From positions 1 to 29,875 of the forward strand of contig CAYNST010000035.1 in NCBI GenBank assembly GCA_964399955.1: a stretch of 29,875 bases of DNA. The letters run 5' to 3'. Below the pieces are notes generated by a model. It was not told the origin of the DNA and made no database searches. It worked only from the letters and a program-made list of their open reading frames with translations. Source of the stretch: CAYNST01 sp964399955 (GTDB lineage: Bacteria > Pseudomonadota > Gammaproteobacteria > Pseudomonadales > Cellvibrionaceae). Position numbers and translations under genes: made by a program. This document shows positions 1-8,948 of the stretch, one piece after another (position 1 is the first letter of the stretch; every line of letters begins with the position of its first letter).

Positions 1-163
1 CTGTTAGACCCCTTCGCTATGTAGCCTGTCGCACTCATCGGAAAAGCCGCACCGCTAATCTCTTGTCATGGCAGAGCCAAGGGGGCTGCTCTAGTGTGTA
101 AGTGCGGGTGTTAATTTTTTCGACAAGCCCAAAGCCCTTCACTAGAACAGATGAGACTGCGCC

Positions 164-742
164 ATGAGACAGCTTTCCAAGATCCGTGGGTTCACCCTTA
201 TTGAAGTGATGTCGGTGCTGGCAGTGGGCAGTGCGGTGGCCATGCTGGGGTTGCCGGTGGTGGACGACTTCAACAGCAAACGGGTAGCGGCTGGTGTACA
301 GGACGAATTTACCAGTGCCTTGGCGCTGGCGCGGTCAACCGCCGCAGCCACAGGACAGACAGTGGCGCTGTGTGGCACCGAGGACGGTGAGCGCTGCAGC
401 CTGGGCCGCTGGAACAACGGCTGGTTGGTGTATGTGGAAGATGCCTCGACTGCCGGCAAAGCCAACGCAATGCCCGCGCAGCGGTTGCACAGCGTCAGCC
501 TGCAGCAGAGCAAAGCGCACCTGGCCGTGCTGGACGAACAGAGCAAACCGGTAGAGGCCATACGGTTTGACTCCCGTGGGTTTAATGTGGCGGCGCAGCG
601 TATAGCTGCCAGCGTGTGCAGTAGCGGCGAGGTCAAGCAACTGGCTGCGGTAACCATTGAGCGCAGCGGCAGGGTGCATGCCGGCGGCCAGGCGGCTTCT
701 GCTGAGCAGGCTGCTCGTCAAGCCGCAATCTGCAACTCCTAA
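164..742 (+). CDS. fimU: GspH/FimT-family minor pilin, FimU position
   Basis: A 192-aa type IV prepilin-like protein. Residues 8-14 (RGFTLIE) form a class III prepilin peptidase site: cleavage after Gly9 gives a mature N-terminal Phe10, with the conserved Glu5 of the mature protein (Glu14), followed by a hydrophobic helix. The rest resembles the GspH/FimT domain (CGTEDGERC, then a WNNGWLVYVED strand). By family, FimU joins PilV, PilW, PilX and PilE to form the priming complex at the pilus tip in the inner membrane/periplasm. It is the first gene of an operon running to 8288, and its stop lies 14 nt before the probable pilV start. I chose ATG 164 because it leaves a normal short basic leader. 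No strong Shine-Dalgarno sequence is visible. A second family member (fimT) lies near 8844 on the other strand; position beside pilV favours fimU here. Confidence 0.85.
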   Translation: MRQLSKIRGFTLIEVMSVLAVGSAVAMLGLPVVDDFNSKRVAAGVQDEFTSALALARSTAAATGQTVALCGTEDGERCSLGRWNNGWLVYVEDASTAGKANAMPAQRLHSVSLQQSKAHLAVLDEQSKPVEAIRFDSRGFNVAAQRIAASVCSSGEVKQLAAVTIERSGRVHAGGQAASAEQAARQAAICNS

Positions 743-756
743 GCCCGGGTGTGCCT

Positions 757-1236
757 ATGAACAAAAACATCAGAATGCAGCGCGGTTCCTCTCTTATAGA
801 GGTGGTTGTGGCCTTGTTTGTTCTGGCAGTGGGCATGCTGGGCGTGCTGTCCATGCAGGTAAAGTCCATGCAGTTCAATCAAAGCGCTTATTACTACACC
901 CAGGCGGTTTATCTGGCCAACGATATTCTGGAAAACATGCGCAGCAACAAGCAGCTGGTCAGCGGCTACCTGATCAACCTGGATGAAAATCCCCCGGTGG
1001 CCGAACTGAACTGCCTGGATAGCAATGTTACCTGCACTCCGGCACAGATGCGCGATTACAATCTAAACCAGTGGCGTGCCAATATTGAAAAAACCTTGGT
1101 CTCCGGGCGTTCCTCGGTGGAAAACAACGGCAACTACTTCACCATCACCGTGCAATTTGACGACAGCCGCGGCGAGCCCGGCAACAAGGCGGGGCCGGTG
1201 CTTAGCGAATATGTACTGGTGACGGAGATAAATTAG
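757..1236 (+). CDS. pilV: Type IV pilus minor pilin PilV
   Basis: A 159-aa minor pilin. Residues 9-15 (RGSSLIE) carry the prepilin peptidase site and the conserved Glu5 of the mature protein, followed by VVALFVLAVGMLGVLSMQ, which is typical of PilV. The next stretch (YYYTQAVYLANDILENMRSN) also matches PilV. The reading frame is open from a GTG at 751, two codons earlier, but ATG 757 gives a normal basic leader and is preferred. In the family PilV bridges FimU/PilW/PilX/PilE and PilY1 in the tip complex. It ends 1 nt before pilW, so translation is probably coupled. Confidence 0.88.
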   Translation: MNKNIRMQRGSSLIEVVVALFVLAVGMLGVLSMQVKSMQFNQSAYYYTQAVYLANDILENMRSNKQLVSGYLINLDENPPVAELNCLDSNVTCTPAQMRDYNLNQWRANIEKTLVSGRSSVENNGNYFTITVQFDDSRGEPGNKAGPVLSEYVLVTEIN

Positions 1237-1237
1237 C

Positions 1238-2353
1238 ATGTTATTCAGATCTTCTAAGGTTGGGCAAAGCGGCTTGTCGGTGGTGGAGCTGCTGGTGTCC
1301 TTGCTGATTGGCATGGCAGTGGTTGCCGGTGCCGTGCAGGTGGTGGTATCCAGCAAGCGCAATTTTATGGATCAGGATGAAGTCACTTTCATTCAGACCA
1401 ATGCCCGATACGCCATGGATTTGATTGCCCGGGACCTGCGCATGGCGGGTTATTTGGGCTGCGCTGCACAGCAGTCGGTGCAAACGGCCAATTCCATTGA
1501 AGACGACGCTGGCGGTTTTATCTCCATGCATGGGTTGCAGGGCTTCGAAGGGGAGGTCAGCGCCAGCAGCTTTCCCGATGCCTACCGGGCGGATGTGAAA
1601 ACGGGTACAGATTCTTTTATTGTGCGTCGGGCCAGTGACTCCGGCGAGTTTGATGTCAGCAAGCACGTCGCTGCTTCGGCCGTCATTCATCTGTGGCAAA
1701 GCCACAGTTTTCCTCGAGGCAGTACATTGATGATTGCCGATGCCAGCTGCCGCAACGTAGGTTTGTTTCAGGTAAGCGGGCCCAACGGTTTGCCGTCCAA
1801 TACTCTAGGTCACAACACCGGCAATAATACCAAAAACTGCACAAAAATTATCAAAGGTAACTTCGACTGCAGCTCGCCCCAATGTGGCCAAGTTAGCTGC
1901 GGCGGCTATGACCAAAAAATGGGAGGCTACGGCCCCGGCTCCAAGGTCATGGCGTTTGTATCCAACGCCTACTACATCGGCGAATCCAAAATCATGCCCG
2001 GTGTGCCCGCTCTGAAACGCCGGGTGTTCAATCCGGTTGGCCCACCCAGCACCGCATCGGAGGAAATTGCGCTGGGGGTGGAAGATCTGCAGGTTCTATA
2101 CGGCGTAGACAGCAGCGGCGACGGCTCGGTGGACCAATTCCGCAAGGCTAGCGAGATGGATCTGGACGGCAACGGAGTGATTAGCCATCAAGAGTGGGAC
2201 CAGGTGTTATCTGTGAAGGTCAGCCTGGTGTTTCGCTCCCGCAATCCGGCCATGGCCAGCGCAGAAGATAAAAATCTGGCCGGCACCAACTACAACGACC
2301 GCTATTTTCGCCAAGTGGTTGACTCCACCGTGCGTATCCGCAACAGAGGCTGA
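1238..2353 (+). CDS. pilW: Type IV pilus minor pilin PilW with EF-hand-like insertion
   Basis: A 371-aa PilW-family protein. The leader ends at Gly12 (QSG/LSVVELL, Glu17 being mature Glu5), and the next segment (NARYAMDLIARDLRMAGYLGC) is the usual PilW signature. Several Cys residues in the middle (around residues 205-227) could form disulfides. Near the C-terminus, residues 291-299 (DSSGDGSVD) match the Asp/Gly-rich loop common in PilW. It is followed at residues 308-319 by DLDGNGVISHQE, which fits an EF-hand loop at positions 1, 3, 5, 6, 8, 9 and 12. The strand DQVLSVKVSLVFRSRN follows, as in normal PilW. It starts 1 nt after pilV and its stop is 2 nt before pilX. PilW is a tip-complex pseudopilin; calcium binding here is my inference from the motif. 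Confidence 0.88.
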   Translation: MLFRSSKVGQSGLSVVELLVSLLIGMAVVAGAVQVVVSSKRNFMDQDEVTFIQTNARYAMDLIARDLRMAGYLGCAAQQSVQTANSIEDDAGGFISMHGLQGFEGEVSASSFPDAYRADVKTGTDSFIVRRASDSGEFDVSKHVAASAVIHLWQSHSFPRGSTLMIADASCRNVGLFQVSGPNGLPSNTLGHNTGNNTKNCTKIIKGNFDCSSPQCGQVSCGGYDQKMGGYGPGSKVMAFVSNAYYIGESKIMPGVPALKRRVFNPVGPPSTASEEIALGVEDLQVLYGVDSSGDGSVDQFRKASEMDLDGNGVISHQEWDQVLSVKVSLVFRSRNPAMASAEDKNLAGTNYNDRYFRQVVDSTVRIRNRG

Positions 2354-2355
2354 AC

Positions 2356-2997
2356 ATGAAGCAGAGCTTAGGCTTGCATTGCCCTACTGCCCAGCGCGGC
2401 ACCGCCTTGGTGGTGAGTTTGATCATCTTGGCAGTGGTGACGCTGCTGGGAATAACCAGCATGCAGTCGTCCAATTCAGAGTTGAAAATGGCCGCCAGCA
2501 TGCGTGACCGGGGTGTCGCCTTTGAGGCGGCGGAAGCTGCATTGGCGGTGATAGAAGCGCAGCTGGCCAACGACCCTCCCAACCGTGCGGATTTGTTCAG
2601 CAACTGTGCCACGCCTGAATGCTTCAATAAAACCTGTGATAAAGGCCGGTGTTTTGACGGCGATTACCGGTCCGGCGATCCCGAGTTTCAGTGCGAAGTG
2701 GCGAGCTACGCAGATAAAAGCAAACGGGTGGAGTTTTGGAGTGACCCGAAGCTCAATGTGTGGCAAGACACCACTAAGCACAAAAGCCTATTGGTTGACG
2801 GGATAAAAACCCGGGTCAAATACATTGTTGAATTTTTGTGCTTTGTGCCGCGCGATAATTTCACACCTTTTTCGAATAAAGAGAATGAAAACAACAGTGG
2901 TGCGCCGTTGTTTCGCATCACCGCACTGGCCGAGGGCAACGGCGGGCGGGCTTCGGTTGCCTTGCAATCCACTTACAAAGTCTTGAACGGTCATTAA
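2356..2997 (+). CDS. pilX: Type IV pilus minor pilin PilX
   Basis: A 213-aa protein. Its N-terminus has QRG/TALVVSLIILAVVTLLG: a prepilin peptidase site after Gly15 and a hydrophobic helix, with Val rather than Glu at mature position 5. Lack of Glu5 is usual for PilX (GspK-like) tip subunits. The helix continues into SSNSELKMAASMRDRGVAFEAAEAALA, characteristic of PilX. Cys-rich segments follow (NCATPECFNKTCDKGRCF, residues 83-100), suggesting disulfides in the periplasm. It sits 2 nt after pilW and 16 nt before pilY1. The family role is a minor pilin that helps recruit PilY1 and prime pilus assembly. Confidence 0.85.
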   Translation: MKQSLGLHCPTAQRGTALVVSLIILAVVTLLGITSMQSSNSELKMAASMRDRGVAFEAAEAALAVIEAQLANDPPNRADLFSNCATPECFNKTCDKGRCFDGDYRSGDPEFQCEVASYADKSKRVEFWSDPKLNVWQDTTKHKSLLVDGIKTRVKYIVEFLCFVPRDNFTPFSNKENENNSGAPLFRITALAEGNGGRASVALQSTYKVLNGH

Positions 2998-3013
2998 GCG
3001 GAGCAGTACAACT

Positions 3014-6000
3014 ATGACTCATTTTGGCATTCTGCAACGCATGACGTCTTTGGCTGGGGCCGCTGCTGCGGTCTATGTTATGTTGGCACTGCCGCTGGTT
3101 CAGGCGCAGAGCGTCAGTGACTATAACGCCGTGCCGCCGTTATTGGCCGAAAGTGCAACACCGCTGGTGATGTTGGCCATGTCCAATGACCATCAGCTGT
3201 TCTACAAGGCCTTTACCGACTGGGACGACCTGGACAACGACGGCCTGGTGGATACCACCTACAAGCACAGCTTTGAGTATGTGGGCTATTTTGACAGCTT
3301 CAAATGTTACCAGTACGACACAGGCGCTAAGCGGTTTGAGCCTGCGTCCATCACGGCGGACAAATACTGCAACAGCAGTACCTCCAGCCAGTGGAGCGGC
3401 AACTTCCTCAACTGGGCCACCATGACCCGTATGGACCAGGTGCGCAAGGTGCTTTATGGCGGTTACCGCCTGACGGACACCGCAACCGCTACTGTGCTGG
3501 AGCGCGCATTTCTGCCCAACGATGCCCACAGCTTTGCCAAATACTATAACGGCGCCGATCTGGGCAAGCTCACGCCCTTCGGCAATTTAGCCACCGGCCT
3601 TTCCGCCAACCCCGCGTCGGGCATCACTATTTGCAATACAACCCGTCACGACGGCAACGCATTATCGCAGAATGTGACAGATCCCCCCTTGGCGCGAGTG
3701 GCGTTTGGCAATTATGCGCTGTGGGCCGCCAACGAACGCTGGCAGTGCCTGTTTAACGGGGAATTTAGCGGCGGCAGCGAAGGCAAAAACGGTAATGACG
3801 CGAGTTTGTCCGGCATTCATGCCTATGCCAGCAGCCCGTCAAATGCCGACAAGGCAACCCAGGCCGACGGCGTCAAGGTGGGCGACTACAGTGTGCGGGT
3901 CAGCGTGTGCAAAAGTGCGGCACTGATCGGGCGGGAAAGCTGCAAGCAATACCCGGACGGCAACTACAAACCCATTGGTATCCTGCAGCGCTTTGGCGAT
4001 GACGAATCCGTTATGTGGGGGCTGATGTCCGGCTCCTACATGAAGAACAAATCCGGCGGTGTGTTGCGCAAGAACGTGGCGTTCATTACTGATGAAATCA
4101 ACGTAAGCACCGACGGCACCTTCAAACCTGTGCCCGCAACCGGCGGTATAGTCAATACTCTGGATACCCTGAGGTTGGCTAACTACAGCTATTCCGACGG
4201 CACCTACAACACCGCAGACAAGTGCAGTTGGGCACGCAATTCCTTCTCCAATGGCGAATGCACCAACTGGGGCAATCCCATGGCAGAAATCATGCTTGAG
4301 TGCTACCGCTACTTTGCCGGCAAACAACCCAACTCGGCATTTCATGCTGATGACAGTACGCTACTGCCGGGCCTGACCACCCAGTCCAAGTGGCTGAACC
4401 CGCAAACGGAAGACACCGCCTGTGCCAGCCTCAATGTGATTGCCTTCAACGCCAGCAGTGTGTCCTACGACGGCGATGAGCTTCACATTGCCGATTTGAA
4501 CGCCAGCAAAACCGCAGCAGCGCTGACCAAAGACGTTGGTGACGGCGAGGGGATCACCAACAATCATTATTTTGTGGGTGAAGTAGGCTCCGACAACAAC
4601 CAGTTGTGTACGGCCAAAAAAGTGACCGATTTTGGCTTGGTAGAGGGCATCTGCCCCGACGCGCCACGCTTGGAAGGCTCCTACAAGATGGCAGGCATTG
4701 CCTACCATGCCAACACCCAGGATATTCGCACCGACATCGGCGATCGCCAAAGCGTAACCACCTACGGCGTGGCGCTGGCGCCGGCGCTTCCCAAAGTGTC
4801 CATGATCGCGCCCGGCGGGCGAAAGGTACAAATTCTGCCTGCCTGCAACAATTCTTTTGTGAAAGGTAACTGCGGCCTGGTGGATTTCAAGATTGTGAGT
4901 CAGGTGGTAACGGACAACAAAATAACCGGCGCCTTTTACGTGACCTGGGAAGACAGCGAGCAAGGTGGCGATTACGACCAGGATATGAGCGGCATTCTGC
5001 AATTTGAGTTGACGTCCGCTACCTTGAAGATCACTACCAACGTCTTTGCCCAGTCCAGTACCGACCAAATGGGCTTTGGGTTTATTCTGGGTGGCACCAC
5101 CGAAGACGGCTTCCATGCCATATCGGGCGTCAATGACTTCAACGGCTTTGGTTGCAGCAAATGCAAAATCTCCGATTCTGCAGCCACACGAACCTTCACC
5201 CTGGGCGCCTCTACCGTCACCGGCGGAGCCACCATCGGTGAGTTGGAACAGCCACTGTATTACGCAGCAAAATGGGGCGGCTTCACAGATATAGACGGCA
5301 ACAACAAGCCCAACCTGGCGGTTGAGTGGGATAAAAAGAACAACATCACCGGCGCGCTGGGCAGTGACGGTGTACCGGATAACTACTTCCTGGCCATCAA
5401 CCCCAAACAGATGGATGCCCAGCTCACCAACATTCTGGTATCCATTTTGGAGCGCACCGCTTCGGGTACCTCGGCCGCGGTAGTCACCAACACCGGCACG
5501 GGGGAGGGCGCGCTTTATCAAGCCCTTTACAATTCGCGCTTTGCTGCGGCCAACGGGGTGGATTACGTCTCCTGGGTGGGCACCTTGAACGCGCTGTTTA
5601 TTGACGCCTATGGTCGTGTACGAGAGGACAACGCGCCGCCGTTTGGCAGCTTGACCAACGCCGATTACGTCATCGATGTGTTCTACGACAAGGTCAGCCA
5701 GAAAACCCAAATTCAGCGTTACCTGCCCGGTGCCGACGGTACCATTGCCAGCACGGTAGGCTCGCCGGTCGATGTACTGGATATCAAACCTATCTGGAGC
5801 GCACGGGATCGGCTGGGTGAAATAAGCGATTACGTTACCCAGCGGGAAGAGTACGGCAACACCGCCAATACCGGGCGTTACATTCTCACCGGCATTGATA
5901 AAAACGGCGACGGGCAAATCAATGCCACCAGCGGACTGGTGGAGACCGAACCCTTTGTGGCTGACACCTTTGAACCGGGACCTGACAACAACAATTTTCG

Positions 6001-7858
6001 TTTGCTGGGTATGAGCAGTGTAGAAAGCCACCAGGCCGTGGATGTGGTCAACTACATTCGCGGCGAACAGATCAGCGGCTTCCGCAATCGCCGCATAGAT
6101 GTTAATGGCGACGGCAAGCTGCAGCCTGTTTTGCTGGGCGACATCGTACACTCGTCCCCCATCGCCGTCGGCCGGCCGTCGTCCGGGTTTGAACTGGCCT
6201 TTGGCGACGACACCTACAGAGCCTTTCGCCAACATTACCAGCAGCGCCGGCAGATGGTTTACGTGGGCGCCAACGACGGCATGATTCACGCGTTCAACGG
6301 CGGGTTTTTCAACTCTATCAGCAACAGCTATGAACTGGCCTTGAGCGGTGAAACGCCACATCCGCTGGGGTCTGAGCTGTGGGCCTACGTCCCCTACAAC
6401 CTGTTGCCGCACCTGAAATGGTTGACGCGCCCGGATTACCCGCACGTGTACTACATGGATGGCAGCATCAAACAGTTTGACGTGAATGTCTTTGCCGATG
6501 ACGAAGACCATCCCGGCGGCTGGGGTACCATTCTGGTGGCGGGCATGCGCTTTGGTGGCGGCGAATACACGCTGGATCCCAACAGCGACGCAGACGGCAA
6601 TGCGAACGACGACATAACCCTGCGCTCCGCCTACGTGGTGCTGGATATAACCAACCCGGAGAAGCCACCGGTTGTGTTGGCGGAGATCACGCATGATGAT
6701 TTGGGATACACCACCTCGGAGCCGGCGCTGCTGAAAATGCGCGCGGCGCACCCGGAAACCGGTGACTACAGCACCCCCAGCGTCAACGACTGGTATCTGG
6801 TGTTTGGCTCTGGCCCCGCAGGCGCCACAGAGGCCGGCCGCGCTGCGGCGCTCAATAGTGCGCTGAGTGAAAAAACCAGCAAGGTGTTTGCCTTCAACCT
6901 CAAGAGTAAAAACCTGCAGGTGTTTGACCTGGGTGAAGCGGCCAGTTTTGTGGGCGGTGTGCAGACGGTAGACTGGACGCGGGACTACATTGACGACGCT
7001 CTGTACCTGGGTACCGTGGCCGGCAGCATCAGCAGCCCCGCCGGGCACCTGTATCGCGCCGTGGCCACAACCGCCAACGGCACCCTGTCGCTGGACTTCT
7101 CCAAGCTGCTGGCCAGCACACAGCAGCCGTTCAGCGCCACCCCCCTGACCGTGCGCGATCGCCTGGGCGATCTCTGGGTATACGCCGGTACCGGCCGCTT
7201 TTTTGTTACGGCGGACAATTTCACCACTGCGCAGCAGTCCTACTACGGCATCAAAGAGCCCAATGTGCTGGGCGAACTGCAGAACACCGAGCTCAAAATC
7301 GCCGATCTGGTCAACACTTCCGATATACGGGTGTTCAGTGACGGCAGCATTCAGTCCAAGGCCAACCCCGGCAGCAACATTACCTTGCCCGGGCAAACTG
7401 ACCCAGCCAAAACCTTTGCGGATGTTTACAACGCGGTACAGGCCAAAGACGGGTGGTATTTCCACCTGGCTCGTGCCCGTGCGCGCAATGTGACCCAGGC
7501 GGTGGTTTCTGATCAGTCGCTGGTATTTACCGAATACCAGCCCAGTGGTCTCAAATGTCAGCCAGAGGGCTTTGGTTTTATCAACGCGCCGCATCTGCAG
7601 GTGGGTATTCCCGGCGAGTTTTCGCCTCTGGGTACCAACGCCAGTGTCATCAACGCCCAGGGTGCAGAAGAGTCCAAATTGAGTGAGACCCTGGGGCTTG
7701 GCAGCCCGTCCTCGCCGGTGGTACACCAGCGCGGCGACGGCAAGCGGGTGGCCATTGTGCAATCGTCAACGGGTGAGCTGAGCACGACTATAATTGAAAC
7801 AGGTAGCACGGCCGGAGCAAGAGAGTCCTGGCGCGAACTGTTCATCAATTGGAAATAA
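3014..7858 (+). CDS. pilY1: PilY1-like pilus tip adhesin/assembly protein, long form
   Basis: A 1614-aa exported protein, well above the roughly 1150 aa I recall for P. aeruginosa PilY1. A signal peptide covers about residues 1-32 (ends LPLVQAQS). The N-terminal region (VMLAMSNDHQLFYKAFTDW, then DLDNDGLVD, YVGYFDSFKCY, KVLYGGYRLTD) matches a long PilY1 subtype. I see no classical vWA DxSxS metal site at its start. The C-terminal PilY1 propeller is clear: LLGDIVHSSPIAVGRPSS near residue 1040 and QMVYVGANDGMIHAFNGG near residue 1080. Candidate calcium loops are DLDNDGLVD (about 75), DKNGDGQIN (about 962), DVNGDGKL (about 1028) and DPNSDADGNANDD (about 1188). PilY1 sits at the pilus tip and acts in extension/retraction balance and adhesion. 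It lies between pilX and pilE, ending 4 nt before pilE; no pilY2 is present. A 1133-codon antisense frame inside it is a shadow. Confidence 0.9.
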   Translation: MTHFGILQRMTSLAGAAAAVYVMLALPLVQAQSVSDYNAVPPLLAESATPLVMLAMSNDHQLFYKAFTDWDDLDNDGLVDTTYKHSFEYVGYFDSFKCYQYDTGAKRFEPASITADKYCNSSTSSQWSGNFLNWATMTRMDQVRKVLYGGYRLTDTATATVLERAFLPNDAHSFAKYYNGADLGKLTPFGNLATGLSANPASGITICNTTRHDGNALSQNVTDPPLARVAFGNYALWAANERWQCLFNGEFSGGSEGKNGNDASLSGIHAYASSPSNADKATQADGVKVGDYSVRVSVCKSAALIGRESCKQYPDGNYKPIGILQRFGDDESVMWGLMSGSYMKNKSGGVLRKNVAFITDEINVSTDGTFKPVPATGGIVNTLDTLRLANYSYSDGTYNTADKCSWARNSFSNGECTNWGNPMAEIMLECYRYFAGKQPNSAFHADDSTLLPGLTTQSKWLNPQTEDTACASLNVIAFNASSVSYDGDELHIADLNASKTAAALTKDVGDGEGITNNHYFVGEVGSDNNQLCTAKKVTDFGLVEGICPDAPRLEGSYKMAGIAYHANTQDIRTDIGDRQSVTTYGVALAPALPKVSMIAPGGRKVQILPACNNSFVKGNCGLVDFKIVSQVVTDNKITGAFYVTWEDSEQGGDYDQDMSGILQFELTSATLKITTNVFAQSSTDQMGFGFILGGTTEDGFHAISGVNDFNGFGCSKCKISDSAATRTFTLGASTVTGGATIGELEQPLYYAAKWGGFTDIDGNNKPNLAVEWDKKNNITGALGSDGVPDNYFLAINPKQMDAQLTNILVSILERTASGTSAAVVTNTGTGEGALYQALYNSRFAAANGVDYVSWVGTLNALFIDAYGRVREDNAPPFGSLTNADYVIDVFYDKVSQKTQIQRYLPGADGTIASTVGSPVDVLDIKPIWSARDRLGEISDYVTQREEYGNTANTGRYILTGIDKNGDGQINATSGLVETEPFVADTFEPGPDNNNFRLLGMSSVESHQAVDVVNYIRGEQISGFRNRRIDVNGDGKLQPVLLGDIVHSSPIAVGRPSSGFELAFGDDTYRAFRQHYQQRRQMVYVGANDGMIHAFNGGFFNSISNSYELALSGETPHPLGSELWAYVPYNLLPHLKWLTRPDYPHVYYMDGSIKQFDVNVFADDEDHPGGWGTILVAGMRFGGGEYTLDPNSDADGNANDDITLRSAYVVLDITNPEKPPVVLAEITHDDLGYTTSEPALLKMRAAHPETGDYSTPSVNDWYLVFGSGPAGATEAGRAAALNSALSEKTSKVFAFNLKSKNLQVFDLGEAASFVGGVQTVDWTRDYIDDALYLGTVAGSISSPAGHLYRAVATTANGTLSLDFSKLLASTQQPFSATPLTVRDRLGDLWVYAGTGRFFVTADNFTTAQQSYYGIKEPNVLGELQNTELKIADLVNTSDIRVFSDGSIQSKANPGSNITLPGQTDPAKTFADVYNAVQAKDGWYFHLARARARNVTQAVVSDQSLVFTEYQPSGLKCQPEGFGFINAPHLQVGIPGEFSPLGTNASVINAQGAEESKLSETLGLGSPSSPVVHQRGDGKRVAIVQSSTGELSTTIIETGSTAGARESWRELFINWK

Positions 7859-7862
7859 GTGG

Positions 7863-8288
7863 ATGCAAAAAAAACAAGCAGGGTTCAGTTTTGTGGAGAT
7901 TCTGGTGGTTACGCTCACCGCAGCGCTGCTCCTGGCTATCATCATTGCCAACTACAAAGAGGCGGTATTGGTTGAACGCCGAAATTTGGCCCAGCAAACC
8001 CTGCTGACGGTGGCAGGGTTTCAGGAACGCTGGTTTGTGCGTCGCTATGAATACGCCCGCACCATCAATGAACTGGGCGGCGCCGATACCGCCGGTGACA
8101 ATTACGTGTTGAAGCTCACCCAGGACCCTTGCGGCAATACCACCTGCTATACCGTCATGGCGGTGGCCGTCAACGAGCAGGCGGCAGACCGCACCTGCGA
8201 GAAAATGACCATCAACCACCTGGGCATGCGCAAGGCGTTCGACTTTCGCAACCAAGACACCACCAAAGAGTGCTGGGAGCGCAGTTAA
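7863..8288 (+). CDS. pilE: Type IV pilus minor pilin PilE
   Basis: A 141-aa pilin-like protein. The leader MQKKQAG ends at Gly7; the mature N-terminus FSFVEILVVTLTAALLLAI keeps Glu5 (Glu12), with Phe-Ser-Phe-Val in place of the usual Phe-Thr-Leu-Ile. The next segment (NYKEAVLVERRNLAQQTLLTVAGFQERWFVRRYEYA) matches the minor-pilin PilE family. Four Cys residues in the C-terminal half (DPCGNTTC, RTCEK, KECWE) probably form disulfide loops. The frame is open upstream into pilY1, but ATG 7863 sets the correct leader length and is the natural start. It is the last gene of the operon before the assembly gap, 16 nt away, so a downstream terminator would lie in the gap. Confidence 0.85.
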   Translation: MQKKQAGFSFVEILVVTLTAALLLAIIIANYKEAVLVERRNLAQQTLLTVAGFQERWFVRRYEYARTINELGGADTAGDNYVLKLTQDPCGNTTCYTVMAVAVNEQAADRTCEKMTINHLGMRKAFDFRNQDTTKECWERS

Positions 8289-8304
8289 GAGCAGTCAATG
8301 GCGC

Positions 8305-8404
8305 NNNNNNNNNNNNNNNNNNNNNNNNNNNNNNNNNNNNNNNNNNNNNNNNNNNNNNNNNNNNNNNNNNNNNNNNNNNNNNNNNNNNNNNNNNNNNNNN
8401 NNNN
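8305..8404. other. Assembly gap, 100 N
   Basis: A run of exactly 100 N, the conventional placeholder for a scaffold gap of unknown length. It joins the end of pilE (+) to the truncated 3' end of fimT (-). Reading frames that cross it are artefacts. Confidence 0.98.
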
Positions 8405-8844
8405 CGAATCAGCGTTTGGTTGTGGCTCTGCGGGCAAAAAAACACGCTGCCCCAGGTACGTGCGGAGCCATTGGGCCTGAAGAGGATATAGCGGGTATTG
8501 GATGCGCGCAGGGCGATGCGGCCGCTGTAGTTGACCTTAAAGCGGGCTTTGACCGGGTCGGTGCTGTCAATTGCGCCATCCTGGTTGTTGTCTATGAACA
8601 CCGCAAAAGTTTGCACGTCCTCCCGTGTGCAGCGGTCGCTGGCGTCCAGCCCGCAAAAAGTCACCATGCGCCCGGTGTGAATGGCCAGGCTGCGGGCGCT
8701 GGCCAAATGGTGCGCCACCTGTTGGGTGGCCGCCTGGGCTTGATTGCGTGCCAGCAGCGTGGCAAAAGACGGCACTACCGCAACACTCAGCAGTGCCACC
8801 AGGGCAATGACAACCAGCAACTCAAATACCGTAAAACCCCGCAC
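8405..8844 (-). CDS. fimT: GspH/FimT-family pseudopilin, C-terminus lost in the gap
   Basis: About 146 codons are visible. It begins at GTG 8844 with a good ribosome site (GGAGGG, 7 nt upstream), and an in-frame stop upstream excludes a longer form. The leader is only MRG, giving mature FTVFELLVVIALVALLSVAVV with Glu5 intact. The GspH/FimT core is clear: ARSLAIHTGRMVTFCGLDASDRC, FAVFIDNNQDGAID and ILFRPNGSARTWGSVFFCP. In relatives only a few tens of residues follow, and those are in the N gap. It lies about 100 nt downstream of pilR in the same direction, the pilR-fimT order I recall from P. aeruginosa. FimT there has a minor role in pilus biogenesis; in other bacteria FimT binds DNA during transformation. 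Truncation is technical, not evidence of a pseudogene. Confidence 0.82.
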
Positions 8845-8948
8845 AGCGCCGCCCTCCGTGGCTACTCAAGGAGGTTTTAGCTTATCTCAGCGGCGGCAAT
8901 TGCGGTGTAGGCAGCAAGCGGGTAAACACGTGCGCAAAAGGCGCCGGT

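Noticed and set aside
1..163. Promoter for the minor-pilin operon
   Set aside because: A TTGTCA near position 62 has no -10 at a good distance, and no sigma-54 -24/-12 pair was seen. The promoter may lie to the left of the window.
4361..7762. 1133-codon open frame antisense to pilY1
   Set aside because: The forward frame is an unmistakable PilY1 with signal peptide and propeller motifs. The antisense frame has no recognisable domain and is a by-product of codon bias.
8129..8844. Reading frames that continue across the N run (both strands)
   Set aside because: The 100 N are a placeholder, so continuity is artificial. Only the part of fimT from 8405 rightward and pilE up to 8288 are supported.
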